Positions 26,301 through 34,720 of a stretch of DNA of 64,000 nucleotides are shown here, one piece after another. How positions within the stretch are numbered: the stretch's first letter is position 1; every line of letters begins with the position of its first letter. Below the pieces are notes generated by a model, which worked only from the letters and a program-made list of their open reading frames with translations, was not told where the DNA came from and ran no database searches. Source of the stretch: Stichopus chloronotus (lineage: Eukaryota > Echinodermata > Holothuroidea > Aspidochirotida > Stichopodidae); NCBI GenBank assembly GCA_021234535.1, contig CM037838.1:24715969-24779968 (forward strand), written 5' to 3'. The position numbers and the translations under genes were made by a program.

Positions 26301-29300
26301 ATCACCATCAGTACGATAACATCAACTCACCAGGTATGTGTTGATCTCTCAGCTCCTCTACAAAGTTTAAATGGTTCAACAAGATGTTGGTATCCAGAAT
26401 AATGTTCAACTTCTAAAAACAAAAATAGCAACCAGGACACGTAAGAAACTTTTGGAAACTATTTGGAGCAGATGAAAAAAAAAGAAAATACATGAACAGA
26501 GAAAGTAAACTAATTGTGAATCTTAATTGCAGGCAACCCATCAACAATCATCAATGGAAAATAAAGAGTGGGAACTCATACAAAAATCACTAAATTTTAA
26601 CAAAACAGCACACAAATCACACTCCTCAACTTCCTAAGGAATGTGATTTTTCTAAACACCTGGAAAATCTAGTGTTCAAGGCCCGGTATTGCTTACATAC
26701 CTTGGAGGGACCTTGCTTTGGTAAATTGGTGATGTCTTGATCCACGTCCATGAAGTCATCTGACGAGAAGACCGTGAGCGGTCCTTTGTATTCTTCTGGG
26801 GTAGGGGCTTGAATTGGTGCTGTTGGGTAGACACAACAAACAATCGAAATACAACTGGCAATAGTAATAAGATCTGGAAACCTTTATCAAAGTTGTTCAA
26901 ATCACTTGAAAGTCATTCGGGGTGAGGATTTTGCCATGGTGGATGTGATCTACCTCATCATGGTGATATGCTTGAATTTATCCAAACATTTGGCAAACAA
27001 GCACAATGTTACTGCTTGTTACTCTACCATTGGAAACATAAGTATAGTGCCACTGTCTACTTGCCCGTGATCAGCAGCAGTGTTAGGCTTATTTACCCGT
27101 TCATTGTGCTGATAAGCAGACCACTGCTTCCGTGTCCAATCATTCAGCATGTAAGGAGCAGCATTGTGCTTTATTGCCCGATGATTGGGTAACTAAGGCA
27201 TCTATGCATACTTCCTGCTTATCAAGAGAATACACAGAAAAAGTAGGCTTATTTGCCTATTTTAGGCAAAATGAGAAGAGGTGACCACATTATTCCCTTA
27301 CTCATATCAGTAAGTTAACACCAGTGCTTAAAGCTTAAAGAATAAGTACAGTATTTTTATGTATTGGTATGCTTTATCGTTAAGATACAGGTTTGGCTCA
27401 AGTCCACCACCATCAGTGCCAGATCCAGGGCCAACTGCTCGAGGGTGGTGCAAACTATGCCTGCTTGCTTACATGCCGAGGGTGTGGGAAAGCGTGCCCC
27501 AAGACAGTGTAAAAATAACTGAGAATGGTATTGTTAAGATGCAAAATTTACGCATACAAGTACTACATTAACTAGAAATTTAACAACTTTATCAGCAAAA
27601 AGTAACTTTGGTCTGTATGCTGATTTAGCATTGTTTTCTTTGAAAATTCTGGCATAGGCAATTCCAGCCCCTTGCCCCCCCCCCCCTCATCCTTCTATTG
27701 AATCCAGCACGGTTCATGGTAAATGATAAGAATTGTTTGGACTTGTGGGCCAGTTTTAGTGTTGGTTGGCAACATTGCAACGCAACAGAAAAAAACTATG
27801 GAAAGCAATGGACTGTAAGGTAGTTTTCCATACATCTACCATTTCCATCCGTCCGTGATCTGTTGGCATACATAGCATCTAGGCCCCTAACAGGCCATCT
27901 TCCATTACACAGGCCTGAGCACTTAACACTCCACTTGCGTGCACAAGTGGAGTGTAGGATCAACGATGAAGGCCATGTAACGAAGCACATAGGTTCACTG
28001 GTTCGAGGGCTACATCTGGCCTGCTTTCTCTAAATCTGTGTAGACCTACTCCATTAAGCTTGACTGCCTAGCACTGACAGACCGAAACCTCACCCCAAAG
28101 GATACTTAAGACTAAAAGGAATAACAAAACACCCCGCTCATAAACAACTCCCGAGCACAATACCACGATCAGCAGGCCCCTACATATATGTGTAGCGCTG
28201 TGCCATGCCCTAAATATAACAGCTCCCTGAAGATGGATTTCATACACTCAACTTTTAACGTGTTCAATTACACACCTGTATGAAAATATTGGGAGGCACG
28301 TTATTATTGACATCCAGTGCATATATTCTCTACTACACAAATGATACTGATGTCTTATTGTTCGTCCTTTGTCACATATTTAAACAAATTGCATAACCGT
28401 GGGGAAGTATATGATATATTAAAATTAAAAATACATGTCTAAATATTGTTTATTGCTTTTCAAACCTAACAATCTCTGAACGATCGCACAAAATTTCATG
28501 TCGTCTAGTCTTGCGCATGATGATAGACCTACAATATTCAGACGTTTCCAGAATGAAATACCTTCATGTTTCACACTGCTTCGTAAATGACCAGTCATTT
28601 TGACTGTCTACTTCATTATGATCTACATGTGACAACAACTGTTCCATACAAATGACATGTGTGGTAATACAATACTTTTCCAGACAAAATGGGACAAGGA
28701 AAATGTCATGTGACATGCCCTCTGTCAGCAAATATGTTTATGGAGCCCTATTGCTTCCATAAACACGACAAACAGACAGAAGGTTGTCTTTGCAGACTGA
28801 TCGACCACATACATCAAGTAGGAGACTGCAACCTCAGGAGATATCATTTTTGTCTCAGGTCACCCAATTCATCACCCCCCCCCAAACACTTGCACAAGAC
28901 ACTAAAGAAAGCTGACAAAGTTACTTATTCTGCTGTGATATCGCAAACAGAGAAATCATCTGAACTTCACAAAGGAGTATCTAAACTTGGCATGAAACTG
29001 TTCTAGACCAGACAGCCGATACGACTCCTTTGCTGACATTCTCAATTTAGCTGCAGTCTACTATTGAAGTTACAGAAAGGTTTTTCTGAAAGTTTCCTAA
29101 ATATCTGTTGAGAATTCTTGAAAGTTTTTTAACTTCATCACTGCTGCCTACATCATTGACACATAGCAAACCATTAACTTGTACCCGTAGTGACACATAC
29201 GTGGTTCACAATGGCCGGGTCCTTACGTCATGCACTCTTGGAAGTATATTCCGTTGGTCATGAATGTTAAAGTAAGAGGCACAGTGGTGCTTACCTACCC

Positions 29301-31386
29301 CATGATCGTGTAAGTAGCCACAAGGTTTTGGAAAAGTTAAACCAACTTGTAGCTGTTTACAAAAATTATACAAACATGCAGATGACACTTTCACACTTAC
29401 TCTTAGCATTAGAACTTCTTTTCATTTCTGGTTTTGCATCTCTCCCACCTAATCTCCTCCACAACGGGCTGTTTTCTGAACACGATGCTTCATCTTCTCC
29501 CATTGTTACATCCTCCCAGGAACTCAGCAGCCTACTGACTGGTCCTTTCTTGACATCGTTATTGTTGACCTCAATCTTCTCTGACTGCTGGGGGCTGATC
29601 TTTTCTTTCTTCCCTCTCCTTCTGCCTTTGCCCTTGACACCATCCCATTGGTCTCCACATCGAAGTTTTTCTTGCTGATAGTTTTTCCAACCGAGCCTAT
29701 CTTTCACAGATACTCGAGGGGGGCCTGAAACGACAGATTCTGTGCCATTTCTCTTGGCCTTCTTTGATCCCTGTGGCTGATACAGTTTTGCAGTTCTAGC
29801 ATGGTACCTGATTGGTGTTGCTTTCACTTTTTCTACTTTTCTATTTGAACCGATCAGATTTAGTTCATGCGTTGATCCTTTGTCGTTGACAGAGTTTTGA
29901 GATTGTCGTTCTATCACCTGTTTTGGAGAAACAACAGTATCTTTGACGTCCTCCAGACCAGAGTTTAAATCAGGTTCCTCTTCCAATTCACCTTTGTTTG
30001 ACTTTTCCTGACTGATTGCTCTTTCAATGGGGGAATCACCATCCGTCATAGGGTTGGACAAATCTTCATTGAATTCATCATCCTGTTTTTTCATGTAGCT
30101 GTCCATGAATTCCGACCACATCGGTCCACCTTCTGGTCCCTCATCTTCATCCGGCCTTTCTTCATAGTCGTCTCCGATGGACCTTGGTGACACCTCTGGT
30201 GAAAAATCAGCCTCAATTTCATTTTCAGGGGTCCTCTGTGCTGAGCCATAATTCGTTGATGGCGAGGACACTGAACCTCCAGAGGTGGAGCTGATACCAC
30301 TGTCCCTCTCCTGGGATGACCTGGGTCTCTTCTTTTGTTTGGATCTACTTTTATCTCTTTCACCCTTCAGCTACAACAAATGAGGGAATAAAGTCATCAA
30401 TATCAAATGGTCATTTGTCTTCAAATTGCCATAGCAACAATGGAACAGCATTGTATTTGATCCTTCTGGTTTCTAAACTTTCCACCACAATTTCATTTTT
30501 CTGACTTTTTCAAACATTTATTACAATGTTTTGATCATGTTAAACATTTTGGTGTGTAAATTATGGCTTTGCTTGACTTTAAGTATGTCTAAACTTGCAT
30601 GTAACTGTAAGAAAAAGAAGACTGACCATAGCTGTTGAATGAATGTTCAGTTGGCAGATTTGATTACGGATGCTAAGAATAATAACGCTACTCTACCACA
30701 AGAATGCATACCCAGAAGGCCAATATCCTCTGTGATTCCTTGCTATATGGCTGTATAATGACAAACACAAATTACCCGCATGTCAAGTATGGGATCAATT
30801 ATACATTTTCTTTTCGAACTATTGTATTAATAAGCTTTGAACAAAAAAAAACAATAGGTGCAAAAATTGATAGAAATCATCCATTCGGTATGGGTGACAC
30901 ACATGCTAAATTTGAGATTCCTCAGCTATCTTTCTGGAGACAAAAATAAATTTAAAGATTTTTGACTTGTGACGACCTCAAATGACCTTTGACCTCCACA
31001 AAAACATTAGGGCACAACCACTGAAAGTGAGCAATAGACACGTGCAAAGTACGAGAGCCCTCACAATTGCCTCTTTTTTTGAGATACAAGTTTACATGAT
31101 TTTAAGCAAAGTCAATGCCAGATATCGACAATATTCAATCATTCCTTCATTAAAGTTGATGGAGACAATGTTTGTTATCTAAACTTGAGCATTAAACCTG
31201 CTTTATGGCAGTTTCCCTTGAAAGAGGGATCTGGCGAAAGCGACAAACCATGAAAGGCACAATCCAAGTAGATGCTCCAGTTTCCACATTGAAGTAGTAG
31301 ACTCTGTTGGGAAAGGATTTAGAGATCCTCTCGATCCACCCGTAGGGTAAAGTGGGTTTCTTCTTTGGGAGTCCTTCCATCATCAT
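8160..31386 (-). CDS. SWT1: SWT1 homologue: WW + PIN-domain nuclear RNA endoribonuclease, 18 coding exons
   Basis: Gene-level entry; exons are listed separately. Conceptual protein about 1,179 residues (human about 900). Seen: a WW domain at about 13-43 with both tryptophans (W17, W41); a Lys/Arg- and Asp/Glu-rich linker; a PIN nuclease domain at about 410-557 with acidic positions D416 (IILDTNILLNHL), E452/D454 (LHELD), D518/D519 (NDDKILQC) and D539 (LLTEDMSLRNKA); then helical segments, a 322-residue low-complexity insert, and a helical C-terminus. All 17 exon joins use GT-AG sites and keep the frame. Known: yeast Swt1 is a nuclear PIN endoribonuclease in mRNP quality control at the nuclear pore, with a WW domain. 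The animal orthologue shares the PIN motif order LKEGK, AVxFIN, GQSIQ, NDD, LRNK, and every one is recognisable here. Inferred: an active nuclease, since the acidic residues are kept. The 5' end is unsure: the first ATGs lie just after a good splice acceptor, so a further 5' exon probably exists beyond 31.4 kb. Confidence 0.93.
8319..10197 (-). other. SWT1 intron 17
   Basis: No gene seen. Around 9340-9500 there is a GC-richer block with 'ttattcgaataaacacccctggg' and 'aatgaatgaaccccggagggg' type half-palindromes, probably a remnant of a dispersed repeat. A C-rich run lies near 8806-8820. Confidence 0.5.
10198..10300 (-). CDS. SWT1: SWT1 exon 17
   Basis: Acceptor ATCCCGTAG and donor GAG|GTTCGT (weak); 103 nt, phase 2 in and phase 0 out. 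Encodes DVTSQIFQELIDVIDGFFIG, a helix of the C-terminal bundle. Confidence 0.87.
10828..10962 (-). CDS. SWT1: SWT1 exon 16
   Basis: Acceptor TTTTTTTACAG and donor AA|GTATGT; 135 nt, phase 2 both sides. Encodes TKVDQSVRQHQNNAYSVDGL followed by a helix EALALVEYLIRYIEKQVNAM. Confidence 0.92.
10963..12313 (-). other. SWT1 intron 15
   Basis: No gene seen. The block around 11873-11915 ('aaaatattgatatc' then 'ttaccaatgtg') has a related copy near 20555-20595 in intron 9, so it is part of a dispersed repeat family. Confidence 0.5.
12314..13282 (-). CDS. SWT1: SWT1 exon 15: long low-complexity insert
   Basis: Acceptor GGGGATTCAG and donor TG|GTAAGT; 969 nt, phase 2 both sides, 322 residues. It starts YDGSLDVPITRLNGHLQQLN, then is Ser/Pro/Lys-rich, with a short in-frame repeat of (X)PSVA units near the middle, and ends NVLDMAYKEMYAM. 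Its composition suggests a disordered linker inserted between helical segments. It accounts for much of the extra length over the human protein. Confidence 0.92.
12859..12950 (-). repeat. In-frame 15-bp coding minisatellite in SWT1 exon 15
   Basis: About six near-identical 15-bp units (plus-strand core ctacagaggga) encode HPSVA, RPSVA, RPSVA, HPSVA, APSVA and a decayed DPTSV. The 15-bp period preserves the frame, so copy number could vary between individuals without a frameshift. Confidence 0.9.
13283..15948 (-). other. SWT1 introns 13 and 14 (exon 14 lies inside this span)
   Basis: Outside exon 14 (14386-14467) I see no gene or clear repeat. The DNA is AT-rich, with several homopolymer A runs. 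Confidence 0.4.
14386..14467 (-). CDS. SWT1: SWT1 exon 14
   Basis: Acceptor TCATCAG and donor TC|GTAAGT; 82 nt, phase 1 in and phase 2 out. Encodes LGANVKITEELLQDALEFLN and HLRSHS, an amphipathic helix. Confidence 0.9.
15949..16037 (-). CDS. SWT1: SWT1 exon 13
   Basis: Acceptor CTCTTGCAG and donor AAAG|GTGAGA; 89 nt, phase 2 in and phase 1 out. Encodes HWIAVFGQICNRSAKLNFEK and IRVFYKVNK. Confidence 0.92.
16565..16790. repeat. Dispersed repeat, copy 1 (SWT1 intron 12)
   Basis: Aligns over about 200 bp with 23098-23320: shared blocks include 'cacagaaac', 'gtgaattattc.tgagg.tgtc', 'cttatcg.aaaatgc', 'tggac.aagt.ggtgtt' and 'tggtctgta'. Same orientation in both copies. No terminal repeats or coding potential were seen. 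Confidence 0.6.
16979..17041 (-). CDS. SWT1: SWT1 exon 12
   Basis: Acceptor CACTGTAG and donor AA|GTAAGT; 63 nt, phase 2 both sides. Encodes LDIILKKPPWAFLDIIDCIQ. Confidence 0.92.
17455..17549 (-). CDS. SWT1: SWT1 exon 11
   Basis: Acceptor CTGTTTTAG and donor TG|GTAAGT; 95 nt, phase 0 in and phase 2 out. Encodes VDDVVCNLRNILRGPLSVVL followed by ETEMKAAFGNLW, a helical post-PIN segment. Confidence 0.92.
17961..18134 (-). CDS. SWT1: SWT1 exon 10
   Basis: Acceptor TTTTCCAG and donor CTG|GTAAGA; 174 nt, phase 0 both sides. Encodes a helix (DLMDGLKELSKNVSKH) and a Lys/Thr/Ser-rich linker ending VMSESEITGL. The preceding intron is the longest confirmed one (about 3.1 kb). Confidence 0.88.
18135..21202 (-). 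other. SWT1 intron 9
   Basis: About 3.1 kb with no gene. Contains a copy of the 'aaaatattgatatc/ttaccaatgtg' dispersed block near 20555-20595. Short ORFs here have no splice or domain support. Confidence 0.45.
21203..21279 (-). CDS. SWT1: SWT1 exon 9: end of PIN domain
   Basis: Acceptor AGTCAACAG and donor GTG|GTAAGT; 77 nt, phase 1 in and phase 0 out. Encodes NVLLTEDMSLRNKAIVSS, the PIN strand with the last conserved aspartate and the LRNKA motif. Confidence 0.94.
21477..21870. repeat. 34-bp tandem satellite, about 11-12 units
   Basis: Unit consensus 'ccagacacaacacacaaact' + 'gacaaattctacta'. The first unit starts at 21477 and the second at 21511. The last units shift to 'cctaccaacagacacaat'. 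Located in SWT1 intron 8; adjacent poly-C runs lie at about 21948-21958 and 22019-22028. Confidence 0.93.
22398..22479 (-). CDS. SWT1: SWT1 exon 8: PIN domain, NDD motif
   Basis: Acceptor CTACTAG and donor AGAG|GTACTA; 82 nt, phase 0 in and phase 1 out. Encodes RSNDDKILQCLLQYKNR, the PIN block with paired aspartates (family form NDDRVLQCCLQ). The acceptor is only moderately strong. Confidence 0.9.
23098..23320. repeat. Dispersed repeat, copy 2 (SWT1 intron 7)
   Basis: Partner of 16565-16790. This copy ends only about 12 bases from the donor site of SWT1 exon 7, so the insertion forms the start of that intron. Confidence 0.6.
23332..23448 (-). CDS. SWT1: SWT1 exon 7: PIN domain
   Basis: Acceptor TTGGTAG and donor GAG|GTAACA; 117 nt, phase 0 both sides. 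Encodes NKAKSAVTFINSCLINKHPR and VQGQSIQE, matching the PIN helix block of SWT1 proteins. Confidence 0.93.
23449..25006 (-). other. SWT1 intron 6
   Basis: No gene seen. Plus-strand ORFs near 23990-24320 overlap one another in two frames and lack codon or motif support. Confidence 0.45.
25007..25030 (-). CDS. SWT1: SWT1 exon 6: 24-nt micro-exon
   Basis: Acceptor TTTTCACAG and donor AAG|GTAAGT, both strong, flank only 24 nt encoding EGKPSDLK. It is phase 0 on both sides, so skipping it would keep the frame. It completes the family motif LKEGK across the junction, which supports inclusion. Confidence 0.82.
25651..25712 (-). CDS. SWT1: SWT1 exon 5: PIN domain
   Basis: Acceptor TGCTCCAG and donor AAG|GTATGC; 62 nt, phase 1 in and phase 0 out. 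Encodes LGRPVLIFPWIVLHELDCLK, the second PIN strand and the helix with its conserved glutamate. Confidence 0.94.
25778..26318. repeat. ATC/CAT-rich trinucleotide array with higher-order repeats
   Basis: Imperfect cat/atc/acc trinucleotide array of about 540 bp filling most of SWT1 intron 4. A longer unit with 'catcataatcattgtcattaacatc' recurs near 25941, 26027 and 26125, about 86-98 bp apart. It produces spurious Met/Ile-rich ORFs on both strands. Confidence 0.93.
26331..26412 (-). CDS. SWT1: SWT1 exon 4: start of PIN domain
   Basis: Acceptor GTTTTTAG and donor CTG|GTGAGT; 82 nt, phase 0 in and phase 1 out. Encodes KLNIILDTNILLNHLNFVEE, the first PIN strand and helix, with the catalytic-type aspartate in LDTN. 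This motif identified the gene. Confidence 0.95.
26701..26819 (-). CDS. SWT1: SWT1 exon 3
   Basis: Acceptor CCCAACAG and donor AAG|GTATGT; 119 nt, phase 1 in and phase 0 out, matching both neighbours. Encodes PIQAPTPEEYKGPLTVFSSD and the following MDVDQDITNLPKQ just before the PIN domain. Confidence 0.88.
26820..29400 (-). other. SWT1 intron 2
   Basis: About 2.6 kb without a supported gene. Holds a poly-C run near 27675-27685 and a B-box-like 'ggttcactggttcgagggc' near 27997-28015, possibly part of a tRNA-derived SINE, but no A box or 3' tail could be fixed. Confidence 0.4.
29401..30370 (-). CDS. SWT1: SWT1 exon 2: charged linker
   Basis: Acceptor TTGTTGTAG and donor A|GTAAGTGT; 970 nt, phase 0 in and phase 1 out. 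Encodes a basic stretch (KGERDKSRSKQKKRPRSS, a plausible nuclear localisation signal), a long acidic disordered stretch, then a conserved-looking basic part with TPIRYHARTAKLY and RVSVKDRLGWKNYQQEKLRC. It links the WW domain to the PIN domain. Confidence 0.9.
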
Positions 31387-31388
31387 CA
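31249..31388 (-). CDS. SWT1: SWT1 exon 1 (first coding exon found): WW domain
   Basis: Preceded by the acceptor TTTCAG. Begins with two bases and then three consecutive ATGs, and encodes LPYGWIERISKSFPNRVYYF and the second WW tryptophan in GASTW. Two phase-0 donors are possible: ATG|GTTTGT at 31249 (used here) or CAG|GTTTAA at 31198, which would add 17 residues. Because an upstream exon could end in A to complete another ATG, the true start is not certain. Confidence 0.85.
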
Positions 31389-32743
31389 CTGAAATGACAA
31401 AGCAAAATGATTACAGACAGACAACGGACAGACAAAGAAGTGTCATGTTAATGTAATCTCTGAGAATATGCACTCTTCTTTTAATCAGTGCCTCCCAGTA
31501 TAGCCTTCCTCATATCATTCTTCATGACAAAGTAGACGTGGGTAGTTCCCAAGAAGAAACCACTCAGATACTTTCAGTGAAGCCTCCTGAACAGCTACCA
31601 TGTTAGCATAGATTCATGTCATGATACAAATTGGAAAAATATTAGGATGATATGCAACCGATACTGAATAAACACATTTAACACTTTAGTATAGTGCAGG
31701 GTGCTGGCACATAATACAGTGACATCAATCTAAGGCTGCACCTCACATAACACGTGACAAACTTGGGTGTCAAACTTGACAAACATTTAGCAAGTGGACA
31801 ATAGTTTGGATTCACATGCTGCATGTCAGTTAAAAACTTGCAAAATATTAGGCATACATCACTTCCAAAGGTTGAACAACATACTAGCCCATACGCTAGA
31901 TTGGAATGTTTGCTGAACACAGATTTTAGCATAGATGAGCAGCCATTAAAAAAAAAAAAATACAGATCCCTTGTGCATTTTGAAAGCTTTCCAGTCTGGC
32001 CTACAGGTATGAAGACAAAATGCAGATGTTTCTTCGCCTATAAGACTTTTTGCCAAGTAATGAAGCTCTCTTAAAGGCCATAACTCATCACCCTAGGCTA
32101 TATTTTTACTTTCCGGAAAGCAAAACTCTCAACTGGTTCTAAGTTACAGTACTCTTTGATTGACAGCAAATTCCAAAGATGCAGAGTAGCTCATATTACA
32201 CAGCGTACACAGGGATCCGTTGTTTTGACTGCACATGCGGAGGAATTTCAGACAGGCTGAGGGAGGGACTAGACATTGGTGGTTGGGAGAATTGAAACTG
32301 TCTGGGGTGATGAGTTTTTGTCTTTAAGTTATACTAATTCTTATTTTCAAAGGACACAGCAGTACCATTGGCCTTCAAGTTCCAACTCCAGGGCAGAACT
32401 CTTCCTTAGACTCTTACTGTCTTAGATCAACAACCATCTCTAGGCCTAGCCTAGGCCAAAACAATAAGTAGAATTTGAAAAAGGTCAAAGTTAAATGTCT
32501 AATGTAAGTTTCGTACAGGTTATGAATTTACCCTAAGCAGCCTGTTGTTGGGTCTCACACAGGCTATAACTCGAGTCTTTATAGGACCTGATCTGTGTTC
32601 GCAATACAGCTGTGACCTGTAAATTTTGATGAGCTGTAAATTTTGATGAGAATAAACCAAGTTGAAGGTAAAAAAGGCTATTTAGGCTTAACTTTAGCCT
32701 GAATAACCACCAATCATGGTTAAAATCGAGAGTTAGGGCTTAG
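31389..32743. other. 5' region or intron upstream of the first SWT1 coding exon found
   Basis: No coding exon recognised. A 20-bp direct duplication ('ctgtaaattttgatgag' repeated) lies near 32618-32654 and palindromic 'taggcctagcctaggcc' near 32440-32456. The SWT1 leader exon may lie in or beyond this stretch. Confidence 0.4.
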
Positions 32744-34720
32744 TTCGCTAAAGGTGAAGTTATTATCATGAGTGACTTCAATTTTCCAGACATTGATTGG
32801 TCTGAGGAATTAAGCGGTAGTAATGGCACTGACTTTCTTGAGGTTGTTCAGGACTGTTTCTTGCACCAGCATGTTTCTTTTCCTACCAGGGGTGATAATA
32901 TTCTTGATCTTGTTTTCACATCTGATCCTAATGTTGCAGACAATTTTGAGAGTCTAGGTAAACTAGGTAAAAGTGACCATGACGTTGTCGCCTTTGATGT
33001 TGTCTGTGAGGGGTTCAATTCTATAAGTAAGGAAAAGATCCCGAATTTTTCTGAAGCAGATACTGTAGCAATTGATAATTTATTGAAAGGTACAGACTGG
33101 GTAAATGGAATGCGTGGCAAAAGTGCCTCAGAATCTTGGGGCTTTATAGCTGATATTTTGAAGTGTGTTATGAATCATCATGTTCCATGGAAGTTTCGGT
33201 GTCGTAAAAGTTGTAGGCCTTTGTGGATTACTAAAGAAGTCAGGTGTGCCATTAGACAAAAGTGGAAAATGTGGAGGCATTATACACTGTAGGATGAGTA
33301 ACTCTGTTTCTGACCTTTATAAGTTTAAAGCTGAGTTCTAAAAGAGTTGCTTTCTCTCCATATTCGTAAAGCCCCTGGCCCTGATGCAATCTATCCAATT
33401 TTGTTGAGGTCATTTGCTCATCATTTCTGTGTTCCACTGTCACTGGTCTTTAATAAATTTATGGTTGAAGGTTATGTTCCTGAGGACTGGAGGTGTGCTA
33501 ACATCACCCCAACACTTAAGAAGGGAGATAAGTCACAGCCCTGTAATTACAGGCCTGTCAGTCTCACTAGTGTTGTTTGTAAGGTCATGGAATCTATTGT
33601 TAAAAAGTCTATGGTTAGTTTCTTCAGTAGTTATTCTTTAATCAGAATGTCTCCACATGGCTTTTGTCAAAAAATGTCGTGCCTCACCAATATTTTGGAG
33701 TTCATGGAAGACATTACTAGTTCATTGGATAGGCAGAAGTATGTTGATGTTGTTTTTCTGGATTTTCAGAAAGCTTTTGATAAGGTTCCCCACCAGCGTC
33801 TTTTGCTTAAATTAAAGAGTATGGGTATCTGTGGTAATTTACTGACCTGGATTCAGAATTGGTTACGTACTAGGAAACAGAGGGTGGTTTTAAATGGTTG
33901 CGCTTCTTCTTGGCAGGAGGTTACTAGTGAGGTCCCCCAGGGGTCTGTGTTGGGTCCTCTCCTGTTTATTGCTTTCATTAATGACATTGATGCTGATATT
34001 GTGTGTAGAGCCAAGAAGTTTGCTGACGACACCAAATTGTATTCTGAGGTCTCCTCTGAAGGTGATTCAAAAAGTTTTCAGAAGGATTTAGACAGGGTTT
34101 TCACTTGGTCTCAGGAGTGGCAAATGCTGTTCAATATTGATAAATTTTAGTTTCCTTAAGCAAGATATTGTTGTTAGACTCTATAAGCAGTTGGTAAGAC
34201 CTTATTTAGAATATGCTGTTCAAGCTTGGAACCCATAGTTTTCTAAAGATAAGCAGTTACTTGAGAAAGTCCAGCGCAGGGCTACTAGATTGATTAGAGC
34301 TTTCAAGGGTGTCCCCTATAACAGCAGGTTACGTCTCTTAAATCTCACTTCACTTGAGCTGAGAAGATTATGTGGGGATTTGATACAAGTCTATAAGATT
34401 GTTCATGGATTTGATAATTTATCATTTTCTGATTTTTTCAAGTTTGCTAATAGTAAAATTACTAGAGGTCATTGTCTTAAACTCCAGAAGGTTCAGGGTG
34501 GGAACAATATTCATCGTTACTTCTTTTCTCAGAGGGTAGTGAATGAGTGGAATGGGTTGCCTGAGGATGTAGTGATGGCAAGAAGTGTAAATGGGTTTAA
34601 GAATGCACTGGACAAGTACTTTAGGCTTTGTGACCGGGTTTGATTTATGTATCTTTTTTTTCAGGGTCCTTGATGGGGACTTAATTGTCTCTCCTGATGC
34701 TTTTTTATACTAAACTAAGT
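32744..34720 (+). mobile_element. Dead CR1/Jockey-superfamily non-LTR retrotransposon (LINE) fragment
   Basis: Three pieces in order. (a) About 32768-33292: the C-terminal half of an APE-type endonuclease (SDFNFPDIDW, then LDLVFTS and GKSDHDVV). (b) 33347-34150: reverse transcriptase with APGPDAI, YRPVSLTSV, FLDFQKAFDKVPH, QGSVLGPLLF and the catalytic FADDTKLY. (c) 34150-34643: the region after the RT (LYKQLVRPYLEYAVQAWNP, LRRLCGDLIQVYKIVHG) ending FKNALDKYF. The N-terminal half of the endonuclease is missing. Sequence between endonuclease and RT, and between RT and the thumb region, is deleted, and there are frameshifts and an in-frame stop after AWNP. No poly-A tail. The order and motifs fit CR1-like LINEs, which often lack poly-A tails. 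It is not functional. Confidence 0.9.

Noticed and set aside
27997..28020. tRNA-like B box (ggttcactggttcgagggc)
   Set aside because: No matching A box, cloverleaf or terminator run could be found; at most a SINE remnant.
28689..29006. 105-residue plus-strand ORF in SWT1 intron 2
   Set aside because: No motif or splice context, and includes a C-run; likely chance.
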